Positions 1 through 7,152 of a stretch of 33,656 nt of DNA are shown here, piece by piece (position 1 is the first letter of the stretch; every line of letters starts with the position of its first letter). Location: the NCBI GenBank assembly GCA_902573115.1, contig CACGIM010000011.1:1-33656 (forward strand), read 5' to 3'. The notes beneath the pieces were generated by a model. It saw only the letters and a program-made list of their open reading frames with translations. It did no database searches and was not told the origin of the DNA. A program made the position numbers and the translations under genes. This DNA is from an uncultured Candidatus Poseidoniales archaeon (GTDB lineage Archaea; Thermoplasmatota; Poseidoniia; Poseidoniales; Thalassarchaeaceae).

Positions 1-289
1 AGACAGGCACCCCTTCTTCGGGAACGTTCCGAAGATACTTCGGAACACCCGCCTTGCGCAGATATTTCTGGGCGCAGACCTTTCCGGGAACTCCTGAGAA
101 ACCAGAAGGAAGAGCAACTCCTTCAATTGAATCGGCCATCGAGCCATCAGGGTTCCGAATCTCGACGTCCATTGTAATCCATTCGAAAGAGTCGAAGGGG
201 TCTTGGCCTGCCGAGGTAAATCGCCTCTCCACCACTAGGCCGCTTTCTGAGTCTAGCTTCTTATCAGATGACGAAATTTTAGTCTGCAT
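1..289 (-). CDS. nrdJ: Adenosylcobalamin-dependent ribonucleoside-diphosphate reductase (class II), N-terminal part
   Basis: Partial gene: the first 96 codons, read leftward from ATG at 289 and running off the window start. Class II reductases make deoxyribonucleotides using adenosylcobalamin as radical source. The visible part matches the family N-terminus: VVERRFTSAGQDPFDSFEW near residues 19-37, then a VEIRNPDGS segment and VCAQKYLRKAGVPKYLR, the counterpart of the family's 'xxAQKYFR..G.P..' region. The catalytic barrel lies outside the window. A purine-rich GGGAGTGAG lies about 6 bases upstream of the ATG and may serve as ribosome binding site. The cobalamin adenosyltransferase at 4856-5467 would supply the cofactor. 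The family call rests on N-terminal similarity only, but the pattern is specific. Confidence 0.82.
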   Translation of the reverse strand, partial: MQTKISSSDKKLDSESGLVVERRFTSAGQDPFDSFEWITMDVEIRNPDGSMADSIEGVALPSGFSGVPGKVCAQKYLRKAGVPKYLRNVPEEGVPV

Positions 290-449
290 TTTTATCTCAC
301 TCCCATTATTATACAGTCAGGTTTGGTCCCGCCTGTGCAAGGGAGTTGCATTTCCGAATGGGCGCCCTTTAATGATTAGTATTGAATCGACTATCTTTAC
401 CAGCATTTTAACAAAAATCTGAAAATTTCCAATGGAAATCTAACCGATG

Positions 450-884
450 CTATTCCTCCATTCGCAGGGTCCAGTCAAGACTAGCTCCTGATCGAGTAAT
501 CATTATTCCAACGCTACAATATTTCTCATGACTGCTTTCAATTAGCCTACGAACCAGAGCTTCAGGAATATCTCCAGAAATTATGTAATTCATCTGGATT
601 GATGTGAAAACCTTCGGGCTCTCCTCTGCTCTTGAAGCCTTTATCTCAACTCTTGCCGATTGTAGTTTTTCTATTCTGTGTTTCAGTCCATCAATAACAT
701 CAATTAGAGAGCAAGCTGCGTGACCATGTAGAACCATCTCCATCGGGCTCGGACTTGATTCTCCGTATATGTCGAATCTTTTTCCCGAGCCAGTTGTCCC
801 CACATATCCCCCATCATTAGTCCAAAGAACCTCTCCGTCCACGTAGCTTCGAACAAACCCACCCCCTTGAAGGGTTGGCTTCAT
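450..884 (-). CDS. OsmC/Ohr family protein
   Basis: 144 aa. OsmC-like proteins are small dimeric thiol peroxidases or redox proteins. The sequence has the family layout: an N-terminal beta part, [21 protein letters not shown] containing Cys58 at the start of the long central helix, and a second cysteine, Cys123, in [11 protein letters not shown]. Those two cysteines are the reactive pair of the family. It is closer to the YhfA-like branch than to Ohr, judged by the KYCSVG motif. It is divergent from icd, with only 30 bases between the two start codons, so the two promoters must overlap each other or the other gene's 5' end. Substrate is unknown. Confidence 0.85.
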   Translation of the reverse strand: MKPTLQGGGFVRSYVDGEVLWTNDGGYVGTTGSGKRFDIYGESSPSPMEMVLHGHAACSLIDVIDGLKHRIEKLQSARVEIKASRAEESPKVFTSIQMNYIISGDIPEALVRRLIESSHEKYCSVGIMITRSGASLDWTLRMEE

Positions 885-890
885 CTATAT
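885..890 (+). promoter_or_regulatory. Candidate TATA element for icd
   Basis: CTATAT lies directly beside the osmC-like start codon and is centred about 27 bases upstream of the icd ATG at 915. In archaea that spacing from TATA centre to transcription start would give a leaderless icd mRNA, which fits the absence of a Shine-Dalgarno sequence before the ATG. Inferred from spacing only. Confidence 0.35.
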
Positions 891-914
891 CTCATCACTC
901 GCAGGCACGATAAA

Positions 915-2144
915 ATGACTAAGACAGAAAGGATTTCAATTTCTGATGGCCGATTGGAGGTCCCGAACAACCCCACGATACATTACATAGAGGGGGATGG
1001 AATTGGGACCGACATCACGCCAGTGATGATTTCCGTCGTAAATTCCGCAGTACACAAGGCCTACGACGGTAATAGGAAAATAAACTGGGAAGAGGTCCTT
1101 GCCGGTCAAAAGGCATTCGATGCAGTCGGCGAATGGCTTCCCGAAGAAACGAAGAAATCCATGCGCCAGGGACTTATATCAATCAAGGGCCCACTTACAA
1201 CCCCCGTTGGAGGGGGGATTAGGAGCCTAAATGTAGCTCTGAGGCAGCAGTTGGATCTTTTTGCATGTGTAAGGCCAGTTAGATGGTTTGAGGGTACTCC
1301 CAGTCCGGTGAGAGATCCTGGTGCCGTCGATATGGTTATTTTCAGGGAGAATAGTGAGGATGTTTACGCAGGAATAGAATGGGAGAGCGGAAGCGACGGA
1401 GCCAGAAAGGTAATTGATTTCCTTCAGGACGAAATGGGTGTTGACAAAATTCGATTCCCGTCGACATCTGGTATCGGAATAAAGCCAATCAGCAAGGAAG
1501 GAACTGCGAGAATTGTTCGCGCTGCAATCAAATACGCAATAGAGAATGATAGGAAAAGCGTTACTTTAGTCCACAAGGGAAACATAATGAAATTCACCGA
1601 GGGGGGCTTTAGGGACTGGGGTTACCAATTGGCCAAAGAAGAATTCGGAGCTACAGAGATCGATGGGGGCCCATGGTGCTCTCTTACCAATCCAAATTCT
1701 GGAAGAAAAATTACCGTAAAGGATGTAATCGCTGACGCAATGCTCCAACAACTGTTGACAAGACCAAATGAGTATGACGTTCTGACAACAATGAACCTTA
1801 ATGGCGACTACATATCAGATGCTCTAGCCGCTCAAGTGGGAGGGATTGGAATTGCACCAGGGGCTAATGTCAACTACGATACCGGCATAGCAATTTTCGA
1901 AGCTACCCATGGCACAGCTCCGAAGTACGCGGGTCAGGACAAAGTAAATCCTGGAAGCCTAATTCTCTCTGCTGAGATGATGCTGCGACACATAGGTTGG
2001 GGTGAAGCGGCGGATTCGATTATCAAGGGTATGGAAGGTGCTATCTCTGCCGGTACAGTGACATATGACTTTGAGCGTCTAATGAAGGATGCTAAACTGC
2101 TATCTTGTTCAGAATTCGGTAAAGCAATAGTCGCCAATATGTAG
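915..2144 (+). CDS. icd: NADP-dependent isocitrate dehydrogenase
   Basis: 409 aa. Oxidises isocitrate to 2-oxoglutarate and CO2 with NADP+ in the TCA cycle. The substrate loop [11 protein letters not shown] supplies Ser104, Asn106 and Arg110, matching Ser113/Asn115/Arg119 of the E. coli enzyme with a constant offset of nine. The cofactor segment [14 protein letters not shown] has Lys337, Tyr338 and Val344, the residues that select NADP over NAD. The C-terminal [13 protein letters not shown] is near-identical to the bacterial enzyme. An in-frame start at 867 would add 16 residues that overlap the divergent gene and have no counterpart in the family, so the ATG at 915 was chosen. The methyltransferase follows after 9 bases and is probably cotranscribed. 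Confidence 0.96.
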   Translation: MTKTERISISDGRLEVPNNPTIHYIEGDGIGTDITPVMISVVNSAVHKAYDGNRKINWEEVLAGQKAFDAVGEWLPEETKKSMRQGLISIKGPLTTPVGGGIRSLNVALRQQLDLFACVRPVRWFEGTPSPVRDPGAVDMVIFRENSEDVYAGIEWESGSDGARKVIDFLQDEMGVDKIRFPSTSGIGIKPISKEGTARIVRAAIKYAIENDRKSVTLVHKGNIMKFTEGGFRDWGYQLAKEEFGATEIDGGPWCSLTNPNSGRKITVKDVIADAMLQQLLTRPNEYDVLTTMNLNGDYISDALAAQVGGIGIAPGANVNYDTGIAIFEATHGTAPKYAGQDKVNPGSLILSAEMMLRHIGWGEAADSIIKGMEGAISAGTVTYDFERLMKDAKLLSCSEFGKAIVANM

Positions 2145-2153
2145 GTTAAAACC

Positions 2154-2816
2154 ATGGACGAAGCTAGGGAGAAGATGTTGGAGATTTTCAATCGTTCACT
2201 AGAATCGGATGACCCTCTATCTTGGTTTGAGACCCTCTACAAATACTCAGAGGAGGAAAGGGACCTAATTCCGTGGGATTGGAAAGAGCCCCATCCATAT
2301 CTAGTTGAATGGGTGAATTCTACCGAATACCGTGGAAAGGCCCTTGTGGTGGGATGTGGTCTTGGAGAGGATGCAGCATTTCTAAGTAAGATGGGATGGG
2401 AAGTAACTGCTTTCGATATTTCAAACTCAGCTATTGATTGGGCAAAAAACCTGCATAGGGACGTTTCTGTAGAGTGGCTAGTGGAAGACCTACTAAAATT
2501 ACCAAGTTCTTGGACTGCCTCCTATGATTTGGTCTTGGAGGTGCATATTATCCAGGCCATTCCGAGAAAAATAGGAAAAATAGCCTCAGAAAGATTGGCA
2601 CCACTAGTCTCCGAGGGCGGCCATCTAGTTTGCATAGGTAAATTGAAGGAAACACCCGATGAAGAGCCAGGCCCTCCATGGCCCCTTTCTCTCGATTTTA
2701 TTGAGCGGATAGGGAAAGGGTTAGAGCAGGACGAATTATTAATTTCTAATATAAAAGGCAAAGAATCAACAAGATATAGAGCCGTTTGGAACAGGAAAAA
2801 AGCAACAAGCGATTGA
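2154..2816 (+). CDS. Class I SAM-dependent methyltransferase (TPMT-like)
   Basis: 220 aa. The Rossmann fold SAM site is visible: motif I is ALVVGCGLGEDA (about residues 63-74), and the acidic residue ending strand 2 is Asp88 in VTAFDIS. The acidic DLLKLP motif and a YDLVLEVHIIQAIP strand 4 follow. The arrangement, with an N-terminal WFETLYKYSEEE helix and a late LAPLVSEGGHLVCIGK strand, resembles thiopurine S-methyltransferase-like proteins, which methylate small thiols, selenium or tellurium compounds. The acceptor cannot be told from sequence. It starts 9 bases after icd, so is likely in the same transcript. Confidence 0.8.
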   Translation: MDEAREKMLEIFNRSLESDDPLSWFETLYKYSEEERDLIPWDWKEPHPYLVEWVNSTEYRGKALVVGCGLGEDAAFLSKMGWEVTAFDISNSAIDWAKNLHRDVSVEWLVEDLLKLPSSWTASYDLVLEVHIIQAIPRKIGKIASERLAPLVSEGGHLVCIGKLKETPDEEPGPPWPLSLDFIERIGKGLEQDELLISNIKGKESTRYRAVWNRKKATSD

Positions 2817-2854
2817 TTAGCCAAATCTAAGTCAAGGTCTCTGCTCCGAAAAAC

Positions 2855-3319
2855 GTGGATTTGGTCAGAGTTGTAATTATCACACTCCACCCAATTGCCG
2901 CGTTGGTACTAATTTGGATATTTTTCAGTCAAAGGAAGTGGAGGGAAATCTCATCAGATCTGAAGGGCGATGAAAGAAGGCAGGCCTTAAATCACCACGA
3001 AATAATGGGAGATAGAATACTCTTTGCTAGCCTATCGGTAGTAGTAATAGCATTCGTGTCAAATGCAGCACGGGGAGTTATAGATAATAGTGACGCAACA
3101 AGTTACCTAACCCCTAGTTTCCATGGGATTACCGGTCTAATTGGGTTGTTCCTAATGTACTATCTGTGGAAACTAGGAAGAAAAACAAAGCACCTAAAAG
3201 GAACTAAACAGGACTTCACTTCGACACGGGAAGCGCATGGTAAGGTTAGCGACCTACTGGGAATACTTGTGGTAATACACGCCTTCCTTGGTTTTCTCTA
3301 CCTTCTAAATATCCTATGA
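2855..3319 (+). CDS. DUF4079-like four-helix membrane protein, possible haem protein
   Basis: 154 aa, GTG start. Four hydrophobic helices are visible at about residues 5-24, 53-72, 88-106 and 131-152. Histidines lie near helix ends: His12 (LHPIAAL), His47/His48, His90 (FHGITG), His128 (AHGKVSD) and His142 (IHAFLG). This order matches DUF4079 proteins (HP..., RH...G, HL..G, H..LN), which share a cytochrome b561-like plan, so a haem-binding redox role is possible but not shown. It is convergent with the DHH gene; the two stop codons overlap by 6 bases. No partner reductase lies nearby. Confidence 0.68.
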   Translation: MDLVRVVIITLHPIAALVLIWIFFSQRKWREISSDLKGDERRQALNHHEIMGDRILFASLSVVVIAFVSNAARGVIDNSDATSYLTPSFHGITGLIGLFLMYYLWKLGRKTKHLKGTKQDFTSTREAHGKVSDLLGILVVIHAFLGFLYLLNIL

Positions 3320-4300
3320 CAGACTAGAGCTCCACATTTCCAACCATGCGGAGATATTTCTTTCGATGTCACTCTCAAGTACCTCTCTCTCCTCAACTAC
3401 TCCTTCTCCGATGGGTTTGATTCTGCAGCCACAAGCATTTGCGTGACCCCCTCCATCAGGATCGAAAAGCATTGCAAAAGCAGTTAGATCGAATATCCCA
3501 CCATTAATGTGCAGAAATGAATTAGTGTAAAATGACGCAGATACCGGATATCTATTATCGTCTCCGAATGACCCCCCAAGGTCTCCATGCACTACAATGC
3601 AGGCATCGCATGAATCACCCGCCATAGCGGTAACTTGGTATCCGTTTGATCGCATCCCCAGGCCGTCAAGCCTTACTACTGCCAGCCTATTTTGCACTAT
3701 CATTCGTTCTTCGATTGCCTTTTTCAGAGCTTCACGCTCTGCTCTTTTCTGCTCCACTACGTCGGAGATAACTGAATCAGCTAGAATCTCGTCAACTCCA
3801 AGCCCATCACTGAGAGATCTCATAACTTGCATTGCTGTTTGCTTACCGCTATCGATGGCCCAACTTAGCCAAAGCACAGGGGACTCCGACAGATACTCTT
3901 CTCTGTTTATTTGCCCACTATCGAGCTTATCAACCCAGATTAACAGATTTTCAAGATCTGTAAGGTCCACTTTTTCAGAGACTAGGTCGAATGCAATTCT
4001 TGCTGCGGAAGGGGACTCTTCCCAAACTACCACAGGACCCTCCCCGGTAGCCTTGTGAGGTCTGTTTGATTGATGGTGATCTATACACAAGCCACAATCC
4101 GGGTGATTGGGAAGATCACATACCGCAGTCCATCGGTCAATCTTATTGTCCAGCAAACCAGCCCTCAACTCGCCCGGATGGCCGAATTCAACTTCGGCCT
4201 TCTTCCACCATCTAAGCAGGATCGCAGCTGTTACTACCCCGTCAAGGTCGCTATCTGTGACAATCCTCCGTATTTCCAAGTCCAGCGGATGCTTCTCCAT
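3314..4300 (-). CDS. DHH family phosphoesterase
   Basis: 328 aa from ATG at 4300; a GTG at 4321 would add seven residues. DHH enzymes are Mn-dependent phosphodiesterases that act on short oligonucleotides (NrnA), cyclic dinucleotides or single-stranded DNA (RecJ). Counted from the GTG, motif I is TDSDLDG (residues 22-28), an Asp at 69 lies in CDLP, the signature Asp81-His82-His83 sits in IDHHQSN, and the C-terminal DHHA1 substrate loop is GGGHANACGC (Gly290-His293). All key metal residues are present. The size and single DHH-DHHA1 pair fit an NrnA-like archaeal exonuclease rather than full RecJ. Start choice between 4300 and 4321 is uncertain. Confidence 0.85.
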   Translation of the reverse strand: MEKHPLDLEIRRIVTDSDLDGVVTAAILLRWWKKAEVEFGHPGELRAGLLDNKIDRWTAVCDLPNHPDCGLCIDHHQSNRPHKATGEGPVVVWEESPSAARIAFDLVSEKVDLTDLENLLIWVDKLDSGQINREEYLSESPVLWLSWAIDSGKQTAMQVMRSLSDGLGVDEILADSVISDVVEQKRAEREALKKAIEERMIVQNRLAVVRLDGLGMRSNGYQVTAMAGDSCDACIVVHGDLGGSFGDDNRYPVSASFYTNSFLHINGGIFDLTAFAMLFDPDGGGHANACGCRIKPIGEGVVEEREVLESDIERNISAWLEMWSSSLS

Positions 4301-4385
4301 CGAATCTTCGACTGGACGCACATCATTTGTGGTTTCGCATCATTGCACGGAAGGTTTTCATCCTTGGGCGCCCCATAGTGTTGAT

Positions 4386-4820
4386 ATGCAAGGCAAACCA
4401 GGTACAACAGAGACCTCATGCGGCTTCATTCTTGTTAACTTTGACAGCATATTGCTCCTCCAATATCCTCAGGGTCACTGGAGCTTTCCGAAGGGCCATA
4501 TCGAGGAGGGGGACTCGGACCACCATTCTACCGCTCTGAGAGAACTAACTGAAGAAACAGGCATATCGCAGGTATCGATTTTAGAGGGTTGGAGTCAGAT
4601 GACAGAATATACATTTTTCAGAAAAGGAAAGGAAACTCCTAAGCAGGTTTTCTGGTATCTAGCTGAGACCAAGGAAATGGATGTCTCATTATCACACGAG
4701 CATACTAACTATCTTTGGCTTCAATTCGATGAGGCAGAGAAACAGATTACATTCGAGCAAGAAAAAGAACTTCTACTCTCAGCAAAAACATTCATGGAGA
4801 AGATTGGGAAAATGGTCTAG
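4386..4820 (+). CDS. Nudix hydrolase, Ap4A hydrolase-like
   Basis: 144 aa. Nudix enzymes cleave nucleoside diphosphate-X compounds; the closest plan is bis(5'-nucleosyl)-tetraphosphatase. Evidence is the SCGFILVN start strand, the HWSFPKGHIEEGD segment and the Nudix box ending RELTEETGI. The box carries one extra residue between its first Gly and the Arg-Glu pair (14 instead of 13) and has Asp where the first Glu is usual. The metal-binding REXXEE part is intact. An open frame reaches back to 4107, but that part is antisense to the DHH gene and not Nudix-like, so the ATG at 4386 is chosen. It is divergent from the DHH gene. Confidence 0.85.
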   Translation: MQGKPGTTETSCGFILVNFDSILLLQYPQGHWSFPKGHIEEGDSDHHSTALRELTEETGISQVSILEGWSQMTEYTFFRKGKETPKQVFWYLAETKEMDVSLSHEHTNYLWLQFDEAEKQITFEQEKELLLSAKTFMEKIGKMV

Positions 4821-4855
4821 TTCGAAACCCCAATTATTTTCAAATGAAACACCAA

Positions 4856-5467
4856 TTAACAATCCCGCTTTCCAAGTGGTGTCCATAAAACCTCCTCTTC
4901 TCCTGTATTTTTCGTAATCCACCTCGCAAGCACAAATAGCCAGTCTGATATTCTATTAAGGTAGAATATCACCTCGTCTCTTACAGAATTATCACCTTCC
5001 TCCTCTCTAACAAAACAAGCCTCTCTCTCCGCCCTCCTTGCCACAGTTCTAGCTACATGAAGGAAAGCCACGGGAGCTATTCCTGTGGGTAAAATGAACG
5101 ATTCCAACGGGTCAAGCTCATCCAACCAACTGTCCATCTCCGAGACTAGCCGATCACACTCTTCTATGCCGATTAATATCATTTGCTCGGGTAGCTTACC
5201 GGGTGTGCAGGCACACTCTCCTCCTAGGTCAAAGAGCTCCTGCTGAACTCTTGACAGTGCTTCTTCGGCGTCATTTGGCCTATGGAATCTTGTCACACCC
5301 GGCATCCTACCAAGTTCCATTCTCACAACCCCAATTTGTGAATTCAACTCGTCAACAGTACCGAACAATCCCACTCTCTTGCTCTCTTTTCCTACCACGG
5401 ATCCGTCAAGTAATGAGGTCTTACCACCATCACCAGTACCTGTGTGGACCCTATTTATCCTGACCAT
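4856..5467 (-). CDS. Cob(I)alamin adenosyltransferase, PduO type
   Basis: 203 aa. Transfers the adenosyl group of ATP to cob(I)alamin, making adenosylcobalamin. Family motifs are complete: the N-terminal ATP loop HTGTGDGGKTSLLDG, KRVGLFGTVDELNSQIG, then FILPTG, HVARTVARRAERE with the conserved arginines, and YLNRISDWLFVLAR near the C-terminus. It is last of three minus-strand genes, 34 bases after the membrane protein, and converges on the Nudix gene. The class II ribonucleotide reductase at the window start is a likely user of the product. Confidence 0.93.
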   Translation of the reverse strand: MVRINRVHTGTGDGGKTSLLDGSVVGKESKRVGLFGTVDELNSQIGVVRMELGRMPGVTRFHRPNDAEEALSRVQQELFDLGGECACTPGKLPEQMILIGIEECDRLVSEMDSWLDELDPLESFILPTGIAPVAFLHVARTVARRAEREACFVREEEGDNSVRDEVIFYLNRISDWLFVLARWITKNTGEEEVLWTPLGKRDC

Positions 5468-5501
5468 AAACTTCCGAGGGGGTTCTCGCTTTCAATCGTA
5501 C

Positions 5502-6203
5502 TCAAGCGCTCTTTGCAGAGGCCAACCCACTTTCTATGGCATCTATCCAAGACGAATCGACTGATTCCCAACCCCCTAACTTTTCCAGCTCCTCGAGATT
5601 CTGCCTCTCTTCTTTGGAATTTCCTAAGTGACGATGAATAAGAACCAGTGCAGAGTAGCTCATCGAATTTATCCATTGCTCCTCCATATCCCAAGACCGC
5701 TCGAAGTGGGAAATTGCTCCGTTAGGACCCAAAATTAAACCTCTATGAATTTGCCTCAATCCTGATTTAGACCAGGCAATTCCAGGTATTCCCAACACCA
5801 AGCCTCTGAATGCTAGGTATAATTCCACAAACACCATCATGCATGCTAGCATAAACGATCCAATCTGCTCTGCCTGACTGGCAAACTCCCATCTCGACGC
5901 TAGCAACGAGATCCCTCCAACGCAGAACAAAATACCTGCTAGCGGTGCAACAATAACATCCATCTTCGTTATACTCATGTTTCTTATTCCCAAGACAACG
6001 AAGGCACCTCCTAGTACAACAGAAACCACAGATGGTAAATCCTCACTTGCCTCTCTAGGACTAGTGCTCGTGATCCATAGAAATAACGCCGTGGCTAGCA
6101 GAATCCAAGCAAACCTACTAGCTACCTCGGGAAATGGCTGCAGTCGACTAAGATAGAGGGAGTACGAACCCAACAAACAGAATAAAGCAATCCAAAACAA
6201 CAT
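5502..6203 (-). CDS. Multi-pass membrane protein of unknown function
   Basis: 233 aa from ATG at 6203. About five hydrophobic helices occupy roughly residues 2-135, followed by a soluble C-terminal tail of about 95 residues rich in charged helix (GNSKEERQNLEELEKLG). No family is recognised. A longer frame begins at 6281, but it would run 77 bases into the upstream gene; the ATG at 6203 starts one base after the upstream TAA, a classic coupled arrangement, so it is preferred. The tight spacing to both neighbours suggests one transcript with the unknown small protein and cobalamin adenosyltransferase. A role in cobalamin handling would be guesswork. Confidence 0.7.
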   Translation of the reverse strand: MLFWIALFCLLGSYSLYLSRLQPFPEVASRFAWILLATALFLWITSTSPREASEDLPSVVSVVLGGAFVVLGIRNMSITKMDVIVAPLAGILFCVGGISLLASRWEFASQAEQIGSFMLACMMVFVELYLAFRGLVLGIPGIAWSKSGLRQIHRGLILGPNGAISHFERSWDMEEQWINSMSYSALVLIHRHLGNSKEERQNLEELEKLGGWESVDSSWIDAIESGLASAKSA

Positions 6204-6204
6204 C

Positions 6205-6525
6205 TTAATCCTCCACTTTGCTACCCCATCCAGCAAGCCAAAAATTATCGTCATCAAGGATTTTGCTCCAACCTTCGTCATCTACTTCCAGCAGGATCTT
6301 TCCTCTTCTCTCGAGCCCCTGTAATTGCGCATTCCCCATGTCCCCATTTGAGTGAGATAACCTCCATTGAGACCTCATTATCTCGACATCTTTTTGTCCC
6401 TCAGGCCTACGATTGTAACTCTTCTCGCAAATCTCTCGCAGCTCTTGAATCCACAATTTTGACCCCTTAATGTGGGGCTTATCGCTTACGAATTCCTTCT
6501 CCTTTCTGAACGGCCACCATCTCAT
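6205..6525 (-). CDS. Small soluble protein of unknown function
   Basis: 106 aa, begins MRWWPFRKEKE and has no membrane helix. It contains a basic N-terminus, a central segment with KSYNRRPEGQKDVEIMRSQWRL and an acidic end (EVDDEGWSKILDDDNFW). No family recognised. It is the first gene of a three-gene minus-strand set (this, the membrane protein, cobalamin adenosyltransferase) and is divergent from rlmH, with a 77-base intergenic region that must hold both promoters. Coding status is supported by the coupled stop/start with the next gene. Confidence 0.62.
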   Translation of the reverse strand: MRWWPFRKEKEFVSDKPHIKGSKLWIQELREICEKSYNRRPEGQKDVEIMRSQWRLSHSNGDMGNAQLQGLERRGKILLEVDDEGWSKILDDDNFWLAGWGSKVED

Positions 6526-6602
6526 ACTATTGTAAGCGCGCTGTAGCTGACCTGTATTGATGCTTTGTTAATCCCTAAGTGCGATAGGCTCCACGAGCTA
6601 CT

Positions 6603-7037
6603 ATGGCAAGAGTGGTCGTTCATCTAGATTCAATGCCAAAAGACCGGTCCTTCGCAACGATTGTGAGGGATTATGAAGAAAGACTCAGTCTTATCGGAAT
6701 TAGCTTAAAGGCCCACGACACCACAAAAGATCCGAAAAACTACGAAAAAGAAATTACAAAACTCTCTGGTAAATTAGTGTTACTGGATGAAAAGGGTAAG
6801 ACGATGACTAGTCTGCAATTGGCACGGTGGCTGGAATCTACACAACTCGGGAGAGAGACTACTCATATTGCAATAGGGCCACATAATGGATTTTCAGAGC
6901 GAGCCAAGGAATCAGCAGATTCCCTGATTAGACTGTCATCTCTAACCCTAACACATGAATTTTCAGCAGCATTGCTGATGGAACAACTTTACAGAGCTTC
7001 AGAAATAATCAGAGGGTCACCGTATCACAGAGTCTGA
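6603..7037 (+). CDS. rlmH: RlmH-like 23S rRNA (pseudouridine-1915-N3)-methyltransferase
   Basis: 144 aa, slightly shorter than the usual 155 or so. SPOUT-class methyltransferase that modifies pseudouridine 1915 in helix 69 of large-subunit rRNA in bacteria; archaeal homologues are known. Matching parts: VLLDEKGKTMTSLQLARWLE, the knot loop IAIGPHNGF (the bacterial counterpart is IGGADGL), LTLTHEFSAALLMEQLYRA and the diagnostic C-terminus GSPYHRV. The last codons form the left arm of a long inverted repeat that extends past the stop, so the mRNA end is probably structured. No SD; start by ATG at 6603. Confidence 0.88.
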   Translation: MARVVVHLDSMPKDRSFATIVRDYEERLSLIGISLKAHDTTKDPKNYEKEITKLSGKLVLLDEKGKTMTSLQLARWLESTQLGRETTHIAIGPHNGFSERAKESADSLIRLSSLTLTHEFSAALLMEQLYRASEIIRGSPYHRV

Positions 7038-7073
7038 GGCTCTAGTATGATACTAGAATCGCTCTGTGATACG
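7021..7073. repeat. Nested perfect inverted repeats at the rlmH 3' end
   Basis: The arms CGTATCACAGAG (7021-7032) and CTCTGTGATACG (7062-7073) are perfect 12-base reverse complements. Nested inside is TCTAGTA-TGA-TACTAGA (7041-7057), a second perfect 7-base stem with a 3-base loop. The outer left arm overlaps the last rlmH codons. The structure could act as an mRNA 3' end/stability element or as a DNA binding site. No T-run follows directly, so it is not a typical archaeal terminator. Confidence 0.75.
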
Positions 7074-7100
7074 AATCATGATTTTATTAGGAATCGATTC
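7074..7100 (+). promoter_or_regulatory. Two palindromes flanking a TATA-like element before the giant gene
   Basis: AATCATGATT (7074-7083) and GAATCGATTC (7091-7100) are perfect 10-base palindromes that share the GAATC/GATT half-site. Between them lies TTTTATTA (7082-7089), a plausible TATA box. This is the layout of a repressor operator around an archaeal core promoter for the gene at 7153, which also has a GAGG ribosome site shortly before its ATG. Promoter role is inferred. Confidence 0.45.
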
Positions 7101-7152
7101 ATAAGCATTTGAACATGCCAACAACCCTAGCCAGCGCTGGGATGAGGATTCT

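Noticed and set aside
312-337. Sequence resembling a cobalamin riboswitch B12 box (CAGTCAGG...CCGCC) near the B12-dependent reductase gene
   Set aside because: It reads on the plus strand, whereas the reductase is transcribed on the minus strand, and no surrounding riboswitch helices are apparent.
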